NCBI GenBank assembly: GCA_019022495.1
Contig: JAFEKR010000059.1
Coordinates: 62,001-126,000, forward strand
Source of the DNA: Epichloe hybrida
Taxonomy: Eukaryota > Ascomycota > Sordariomycetes > Hypocreales > Clavicipitaceae
Length of the DNA stretch: 64,000 bases
Direction of reading: 5' to 3'
In this document: in pieces, positions 57,085 through 64,000 of the stretch
Layout: every line of letters begins with the position of its first letter
How positions within the stretch are numbered: position 1 is the first letter of the stretch
Position numbers and translations under genes: made by a program
The notes under the pieces: model-generated
The model's input: the letters and a program-made list of their open reading frames with translations, nothing else
What the model was told of the DNA's origin: nothing
Databases searched by the model: none

Positions 57085-58995
57085 ATACCTAATACTTTTT
57101 CTCTATTAGTAGTGATTAGTGTCTCTTATTCTTCTACTAATATTCTTTTACCTCTTTCTAGTCTTTCTTTAAATAGTTTATTAACTAGCATTTATTTTTA
57201 TTATAGACATAGTATTTACTATAGTTATAGCCTTAGTTATAGTAACTATAGCCTCTGCCTTAACCTTGTTAATTATATAGTTAGTTATAATAGTAGTTTA
57301 TAAATATTACTTCTAACTTATTAGTATTAGTAGTATTAATAGTGCTTTAATTAAATTAGGTAGCTGATTTATTAGCTTTAGTAATAGAGATTAATTTGTA
57401 AAGGTCTCTAGCAAGTCCTTTAAAGCTAGGTGAATAATTATATTCAGCTTACCTGCACTCTAGAACACTAGAAATTACGCTTAAGGTCTAATAATAGAGT
57501 TCTATATTAACTATTAATAGGGGAAAGAGTCCTCTATAAACATGTTTAAGGGTTATAAGTAGAATCTTAAGATAATCAAGCTTAGATTTATCTAGATTAG
57601 TAGTGATAATATTCCTAAGCATTATATTATTCTATTCTTAGTAATAGAACTACTAGTTACTTTCTGTCTTAAATCGCTAATAAATATTATTAACTATTTG
57701 TTTGTATATAAAGCCTTTATTTGCTATATAATTAAGGTAATACTATTTAGCATTACCTAAAAGTATAATAGGGAGGGCCTTATATATATATTCCTATAGG
57801 AGATTTAGTCTATTATATTTGTTTTAGAATAAGTTAACTTTTAGCATAAGGAAGTTATATATCTTCCTACTATAATAGTTATTATCCTTATAGCTTTTTA
57901 TAAGTTCTAAGATCTTTCTTATAATTTAATCTTTAGATAGGATTATTACTGTTTGCATAGCTAGGGTTATCTGTTAAATCAGTTATTCCAGGACAATCAG
58001 CGGAATTATTAAATTCGTTAGGGGTTAAGGTGTGTTTCTTCTTAGAGGTAGTTATATAGCTAGAAGGTTATTTAAAGCAGGATTATAAGGGTTATTAATC
58101 AGGGGATTATATATAGGAGGATTATATACAGAAGGGTAATGGATAGGGGCAGTGTGAATTAAAGGGCTTGTGATTAGAGGGCTTTTAAGGGTAGGATTAT
58201 TTAAAGAGAGGAATTTACCTATAGTAATTTGCTTTATGATTTCATTTTTAGGCCACTATAATATTATTTCTTCTTTAAGGACTTAAATCAATAATTTAAT
58301 AATCTTACTGCTTTAATTTCGAATAATATAGACACTATTCTTACGTAAGTAGTCTTGTAATTTGCGTACTAAAGGTTATAAAGCTTAATTAAGTGTTTCT
58401 TTTGTCTAGCTATTAAGGTTATTATAGAAAATCTCCTAAAGGCCAAGATCTTTATATTAACCACTCTTATAGATATTAATTATCTAAGCAAGATAGTTAT
58501 TAAGCTCCTATTCCTTAGTAGTCTAAGGATCTAGTTCTCTTAAGCTCTCCTAGTTAGTAGTAATAACTAAGGTATGTTTTTAAAGTTATAGAGGTAGGCT
58601 TACTTTATTAGGTCTTAATTAGGTAGGCTGCTTTTCTTTAGTAATCTAAGATAAAGCTTATTTATTACTTAGGGGTGCTATTATTAATAGTCTTTAGCTA
58701 GCGAGGCTAAGGGATTTTTAACTAGTAGGGTTAAGGGGTTTTTAATCTCTAGTTTAAGCAGTTATATATAGCTATAAACTCTTAGTTAGTTAATTAGTTT
58801 TCTTATAATAGATAATAGGATTAATTCTTCTATTAATAGTTAGAGACTTGCTAATAGAAAAAGTCAAATCCCTAGGAAGCCTAACATCTAGTATCCGGAG
58901 TCTATCTTCCTTTAGCACACTTCCTTAGGTAACTAAAGGAAAGCCTTTTCTTAAGTAATTCCTTGCTTATCTATGGTTTTTTAACTACTAATTAG
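57085..58995 (-). pseudogene. Middle copia, 5' (Gag) part, decayed
   Basis: The internal part of the middle element on the far side of the inner insertion. In the minus orientation it is the upstream portion, where Gag and the start of Pol belong. No motif can be recognised with confidence through the stops; the assignment rests on position. Confidence 0.55.
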
Positions 58996-59228
58996 TGTTA
59001 GTTACACTAAGGGATTAGTATACACTAGTGTAACATAGGGTTAGGTTTAAATAATATAATAAGGTCTAAGGATTAAAGCTATTTATAGTATTGTGTAGCT
59101 ATAAGAAAAAGGGGGACGTGAGTCACGTGTGTGCCTCGCGTACGGATGCAGCTAATCACAATGAGGCGTCGCCGCACGTGCTCCACTTTCCTAGTGGTCA
59201 ACCCGATGTTGACCTGGTTGTCGCAACA

Positions 59229-62200
59229 ATATACTATATATTATTAATATTAACTACCTTAAAGGTATTATTTTTAATTAGGGTATTATATTCCTCTTCT
59301 ATAGCTCTCTTCTATTTTAACTAGTTTCCTAACCACTAAGCTTCCTTATAGGACTTTAGTTTATCTTCTTCTAGTAACTTATTTAGAGTAGTTAGATATA
59401 CTACTAGAAGTGGCATAATATTATTTAGAGCTATTAGTATTCCCTAGAATTCATTAAGAAATATAAATTCTTATGCCCTAAGTTTAAGGTAATTTACTTT
59501 AAGTTTAAGGTATTTTTATTTCCTAATTTTAAGGCTTTTTAGGGTTAAGTAGTATATTAATGGATTTTCTAGTAAATAATTAAGATTTCCTAATAGGTAA
59601 TTAATTACTTTAATCCCCTCCTAGAACCTTACCTACTTAGCTAATTTATTTACTTACTAATTAGGATTATTTTCTACTATTACTTATATTCCCTCCTAAA
59701 CCTAATTAGTAAGCTTCTTAATTATTAATAGCTTTAGGGGCTTAAGCTATAGAAATAAGTTAAGCTAATCTAGTAGTAGTATTTCCTTTATGTAAGGTAG
59801 CGCTAGAAGATTAGTGCTTTATTATAGGAGTTTAAAGTTTACCTTAGGATTAATTTATATTTATTTATTAAAGATAATCTCTTTTACTCTTTTTACTAGG
59901 CTAGTAATTAGGTTCTATAGTTAGTAAATATTATTAGCTTTATAGCCTATAAGAAAACATAGATATATTCTATTATTAAGCTTCTTTAGGTGTTTTGCCT
60001 TTAGGACTAGCTTATACGTATAGTACCTAAGGTAGTGGAGATATCTTATATATAGCTTTATTCCTAACTATACTTTATACGGAGTTATTCTATTTAGAGC
60101 GCTATAAGGAGACTATTCCTAGGTATATACTACTACCTATAAAATCTCCCCCTAGAGTTTCTTTAGAAGCTTATTATTAAAGAACACTACCTATACCTAA
60201 TTCTAAATAATAAGGTAAGCATATTCTATTAGGTTTTAATTTAGTTAATATACTATAGTTTATTTAGGTGTAATACCTTTTTATTTAAAGAAGTTTAGTA
60301 GTACTATATTTTTAAACTCTCCTTTATTATCTAGCTTATACTACTAAATTTAACTAGAGGTTTATGCTTTTACTATAGCTATATTTGCTTAGATATAGGC
60401 TACTACTTATAACTTTTCCCTTAGTAAATATATTCTAGGTTTCTTTATTAAGTTATTAATAATTAGTAAGTAATATTCTTTACCTATAAGTATTTAGGGT
60501 TTAATAAGGCCTCTAAGGTTTACTATTTATTATTAACTATAATTAAGTACTCTATATAATATAGCTTAAGTATTCTATGCTTTTCCTTTACTTATAGTAT
60601 AAGCCTTATAGGGTCTAGCTTACTTATTTATAATTTAAATCCTAAGGTTACTAGCTAGCTTAATATAGTTAGCGTAGTTTAGGTAACTTATTCTAAGGTA
60701 AAAGACCTATAGTAAAATAGTCTTAGTAGTGTGTAAAGTAATAAATACTACTAGGTTATTAAAGACTTTAGGTATATCCTAATAGTATATAGTTTTAGCA
60801 TAAGAGTAGTCTAAGTACCTAAAGTAGCTATAGGTTATGCCTTAGATTACTAGACTATTATTATACCTAACCTCTATGTTATTATAGGTCTAGAGGTAAG
60901 TAAAGCTAGGCTATTTTATAAATACTCTAAGGGAGAGTAAGTTTATAAGTAAGCTTAGTATATAAAGAACTTGCTTAAGGTAAATTAACTTAGTATTCTT
61001 TATATGCTATATTATTAGTAAGATACTTCCGCTACTAAGTGTGTAAGTACCTTCTCCTACTTTATTTATTAGAATAGGTTTAGTGAATTTCTTATAGTTA
61101 CTAAATATATACTTATTATAATAAATATAGTATTTAGTAGCACTATTAAAGATCTAATCTAGGCTTCTAGTATTAGTGTTCTAGCTATTAATTTACATAC
61201 TTAATACTATTAGTTTATAAATATTAGCTATAAAGCAGTCTCTAAGGTTTTTAGGCTATATAAGGAATATATTTACTTTACCTTCTAGTATATTTATATT
61301 TACGTTATAAGCTACTAGTTTCTCTATTACCTTTTCCTATTTCTTAATTTAAGTGTAGTATTTACTATTATTATAGTTACTTAATATAAGAATCCACCTA
61401 TATATAGTGTAAACCTTCTAGTGTAGCCCTTTATAGTTACTTAGCTTCTAAAGCTTTATATGCTTCTATAGTTAAGATAAGCTAGCTATATCTCTTTTAT
61501 GTTTATTACTAGCGTATATAAGGTACGCTATACCTCTAGTAATTATATTACTTATATATCCTAATATTTTCTTCTTAGTTTCTAGGTATTAATATTTATC
61601 TTAAGCTAGTTCTATAAGCATATCTAGTGTAATATTAGTTCCGTTTCTAATACTAGCTATCCTATACTACTAGAATACTTAGGATTTAAAAATACTAAAA
61701 GTATTCCTTAGATTACTAAGGAACTAAAGTTAATAAAGTTCGTTAGGTATTTTCTAGTCTAGTTATATGTATTTAAGTTTATATAGTTACTATTTAAATA
61801 CCTAGGTAAAGTCCTAGATATTACTATGTTTTTATAGTGTGTTTATAATAAGGCCTGTAATAATTTCTCTAAGGATATTAGTGCTACGCTATTAGCTAAC
61901 CTTTTATAATATTATATATGCCTTATAAGCTTTAGTAATTTCTTTAATTTTCTTACCTATATAGGGCAAGCACTATTTACAAATCCTAGTAAGTAAGTTA
62001 AAGTTTCTTTACTACTAGAATATAAGCTACTTAATATACTTATTTTACACTACTAATAAATATAGTTTTATAAGTGCTATTAGCATTAGGGTGCCTTTAA
62101 GAATAAGTATTATAAATTTTACTATTATAGTATTCTTTTATTGCTTTATCCTATTTTACTTAGTTTTCTAACCCTTTTAGCTTTATAATAATAGTATAGT

Positions 62201-63104
62201 TTTAACTATTTTCGCATACCTTTAATACTATACTTTAGACTTTAAAGTTATTAAGATCTAGATATAAAGCTATATCTTTATCTATTAGTTATAAGTTTAT
62301 TTAATTTTAAGATTACGTAGCTATTATAGTGTTTATATTTTAATAAGGCTAGACTACTAAAGATTTGTATCTAGTGGCTTTAGGTATGTTTAATTAAGGG
62401 CTATTTCTATGTAATAAGGGTAATTACTATAGCTAATAGTAATTAAATTATTAAGTATAACTAGGTTCCTAGTTACTATATTTAGTGTTAGGGAGCTATT
62501 AAATATAGCATTATAATATTTAATTTCATAGTGTGCGTGTTTTGCTTTTAACCTCTTTTAAACTTAAAGGGATACTGTTATAAATATTATATAATTTAGC
62601 TTCTAAGATTAGAAAGTTATTAATATTAGTATTTTATAGGTCTTAAGGCATTACCTATGAAATAAATTCTAAGCTACTATTAGTACTTAGTAAGGACATT
62701 ACTATAAAGAATTAAGGGCCTTAAGGCCTGCTTCCCTATAAGGTCTTACCTTACTACTAGAGATAGCTAGTCTTTATAAGGTTTTTACTTATTTATATAA
62801 CCTATTTAAGTTTAGGGTTAATACTTATAATAGATGCTTTAATAGGTTTATTATAGTCTTTACTCCTAATAAACATAGAGCTTTTAATACTTAAATTCCT
62901 ATCTAAGGCCCCTAGACCTTAAGTAAGGGTATTAGCCCTTAAGGTGTCTTCTATAGTGCTAGATATTATAAGTAGTGTTTTATAAAGTGTTAGTAAGAAT
63001 TAGAAGGTTTAATTTAGTAAATAATTAGTTTTTATGCTTATATTAAGGGCTTTTTATTTTATTTTAAGGATGCTTTAGGCTTTAGAGCATCTAGGCTTAT
63101 AACC
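59229..63104 (-). pseudogene. Outer copia, Gag/protease/integrase part, decayed
   Basis: The internal part of the outer element upstream (minus sense) of the middle insertion. It is saturated with TA and stop codons; no individual motif is asserted. At 3.9 kb it is the expected size for Gag plus protease and integrase. Confidence 0.55.
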
Positions 63105-63247
63105 TGTTAGAATTATATAGTATAATAGCTTATATTATATGTAAGGTACAAGTTATATAAGTATAGGTTATAGGTAGTACTAGCCCTAATGTACACTCCA
63201 CCGCGCAATCCAGCCGAAGTGGTCCTGATTGGCTATGAAATCCAACA
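63105..63247 (-). repeat. LTR of outer copia (right)
   Basis: 143 bp, starts TGTTAGAATTATATAG and ends GAAATCCAACA. The end retains CpG and CpA sites lost in the left copy. Confidence 0.9.
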
Positions 63248-63312
63248 GCATACATGTACACACCTACAAGGGTAATTAGAAACAGACCCACAGGTCTTAT
63301 CAGGGGGGGGGA

Positions 63313-63563
63313 TGTAGTATGACTAAGCCGTGATAGGGCCGTCAGGTGATTAGGTACGTGGGTCGGGTACAGAAAGACCCCCTGTAGGGCACCTGCCCCT
63401 CCGCGAAAACTTTCCCCTGAAGATCTGTAACTTACGGCCCCCTTCTTCTTATAGCTATATAACACTACAAATAGCTTCCTTACTTTAAATCTTATTATAT
63501 TATCAAATATACCCTTAAGTATGCACTGGTATATTACATTATGCTGCCTTAGTAAAACTAACA
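63313..63563 (+). mobile_element. LTR related to the middle copia LTR
   Basis: 251 bp from TGTAGTATGACTAAG to AGTAAAACTAACA. It shares CTTCTTATAGCTATATAACAC and the terminal CTAACA with the middle-element LTR read on the minus strand, and has the same general layout, so it is a diverged family member. No internal sequence follows and no matching target duplication was seen (GGGGA left, CTAAT right); it may be a solo LTR or a truncated one. Confidence 0.65.
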
Positions 63564-63789
63564 CTAATTAATAGTTAAAAAACTTTAAAACAGCTAGGAT
63601 TACTAAGAAAAAACACTTCTCTTAGTTTAGCTATAAAGGTATACGAAGGGAAGATTAGAAAATCCAGCAGGCATGCTTAGCAAGGAAGCATATAAGCTAA
63701 AGCGCTAGTCCTAATGGGGGAGAGGGGGGAGGTCCTTGCTTCTCTCCCGCTACACCATGTATATGTAAAGCAGCGGAGGACCCCGATTC

Positions 63790-64000
63790 ATGACATAATT
63801 AGGGAAAGCGGAGCTTTGCCTGCGTTTTACGTGCAAGGCAAAGGCAAGAGTGTAAAGCATAGCTTCCCGCTTTCCCTTTATTAAAATAAGGTTATTCTAT
63901 AGAGATATCTCTTCTAATTAGTTAGACATAAAATACTCTTTAGTGACTAGTTAAGAAATTTTTTTCTGCCTTTCTTAACTGCCTAAGCTAGGGGGGGGGG
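63790..64000 (-). repeat. ~210-bp repeat, inverted partner of 39949-40160
   Basis: The reverse complement matches 39949-40160 from the C-run and CTAGCT(C/T)AGG to GCTCCGCTTTCCCTAAT. The G-run reaches the last base of the window, so the outer boundary is not visible. Differences are mostly transitions. Confidence 0.85.

Larger units (their letters stand above)
46212..59228 (-). mobile_element. Middle Ty1/copia retrotransposon, 233-bp LTRs, TSD ATATA
   Basis: LTRs at 46212-46444 and 58996-59228 are both 233 bp and start TGTTAGTTACAC. The 5-bp duplication ATATA is exact (46207-46211 and 59229-59233). Internal parts are 46445-50052 and 57085-58995; the inner copia separates them. It reads on the minus strand, with a purine tract (AAAAAGAGAAG on minus) near the low-coordinate LTR and Pol motifs running downward. 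Without the insert it is about 6.0 kb. Decayed by RIP-type change. Confidence 0.92.
44526..63247 (-). mobile_element. Outer Ty1/copia retrotransposon, 143-bp LTRs, TSD GCATA
   Basis: LTRs at 44526-44668 and 63105-63247 are each 143 bp and clearly homologous. GCATA flanks the whole unit exactly (44521-44525 and 63248-63252). Internal parts are 44669-46211 and 59229-63104; the rest is the nested middle element. Orientation is minus: a purine tract (AAGGAGGGG on minus) adjoins the LTR at 44669. The decayed reverse transcriptase motif TIYVDNILFF (YVDD with Asp to Asn) reads on minus at about 45757-45785. All coding sequence is riddled with stops. It would originally have been about 5.7 kb. Confidence 0.9.

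Noticed and set aside
63130..63564. 144-codon minus-strand frame near the right end
   Set aside because: It spans an outer copia LTR end and an unrelated LTR fragment, so it is a chance frame.

Overview
The window looks like nuclear DNA of a filamentous ascomycete (Pezizomycotina; Hypocreales is plausible but unproven). A GC-normal gene island at about 19.5-44.2 kb has short GT-AG introns and fungal gene families. It lies between long AT-rich tracts of transposons decayed by C-to-T / G-to-A change. The decay shows as TAG/TAA in place of CAG/CAA/TGG and Asp-to-Asn at catalytic sites, the pattern expected of repeat-induced point mutation (RIP).

Left flank (1-19,490). A 2.3-kb non-autonomous hAT element (1725-4018) has a perfect 8-bp target duplication. 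Next is a decayed, multi-intron hAT transposase gene on the minus strand (about 7900 down to 4900), interrupted by a solo LTR (6785-7052, TSD GATTT). A Tad1-like LINE (8719-18137, 13-bp TSD) follows, and a 2.78-kb MULE (13796-16574, 34-bp perfect TIRs, 9-bp TSD) sits inside it. The end of a hAT element closes the tract at 19041.

Gene island (19.5-44.2 kb). In order: an aminoglycoside-phosphotransferase-like gene with a frameshift; a dual-specificity phosphatase (minus); a three-exon 168-aa protein of unknown function; a Doc/Fic-family protein (minus); an 11-exon highly reducing polyketide synthase of 2570 aa (minus, 32958 to 24494; KS-AT-DH-MT-ER-KR-ACP, intact); and two tandem paralogous HxxxD acyltransferases (plus, 34103-35670 and 36254-37847), the first divergent from the synthase. 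The synthase has no release domain, so the acyltransferases are candidates for releasing or acylating its product; together they form a compact three-gene biosynthetic locus. Beyond a 1.9-kb minisatellite of 12-bp period come a gamma-glutamylcyclotransferase-like gene, a gene fragment beside an LTR, and a two-exon 518-aa protein of unknown function (minus).

Right flank (44.2-64 kb). A 239-bp TA-flanked MITE precedes a three-level nest of Ty1/copia retrotransposons, each bounded by equal-length LTRs: outer 44526-63247 (143-bp LTRs, TSD GCATA), middle 46212-59228 (233-bp LTRs, TSD ATATA), inner 50053-57084 (821-bp LTRs). The window ends in a ~210-bp repeat that is an inverted copy of 39949-40160.
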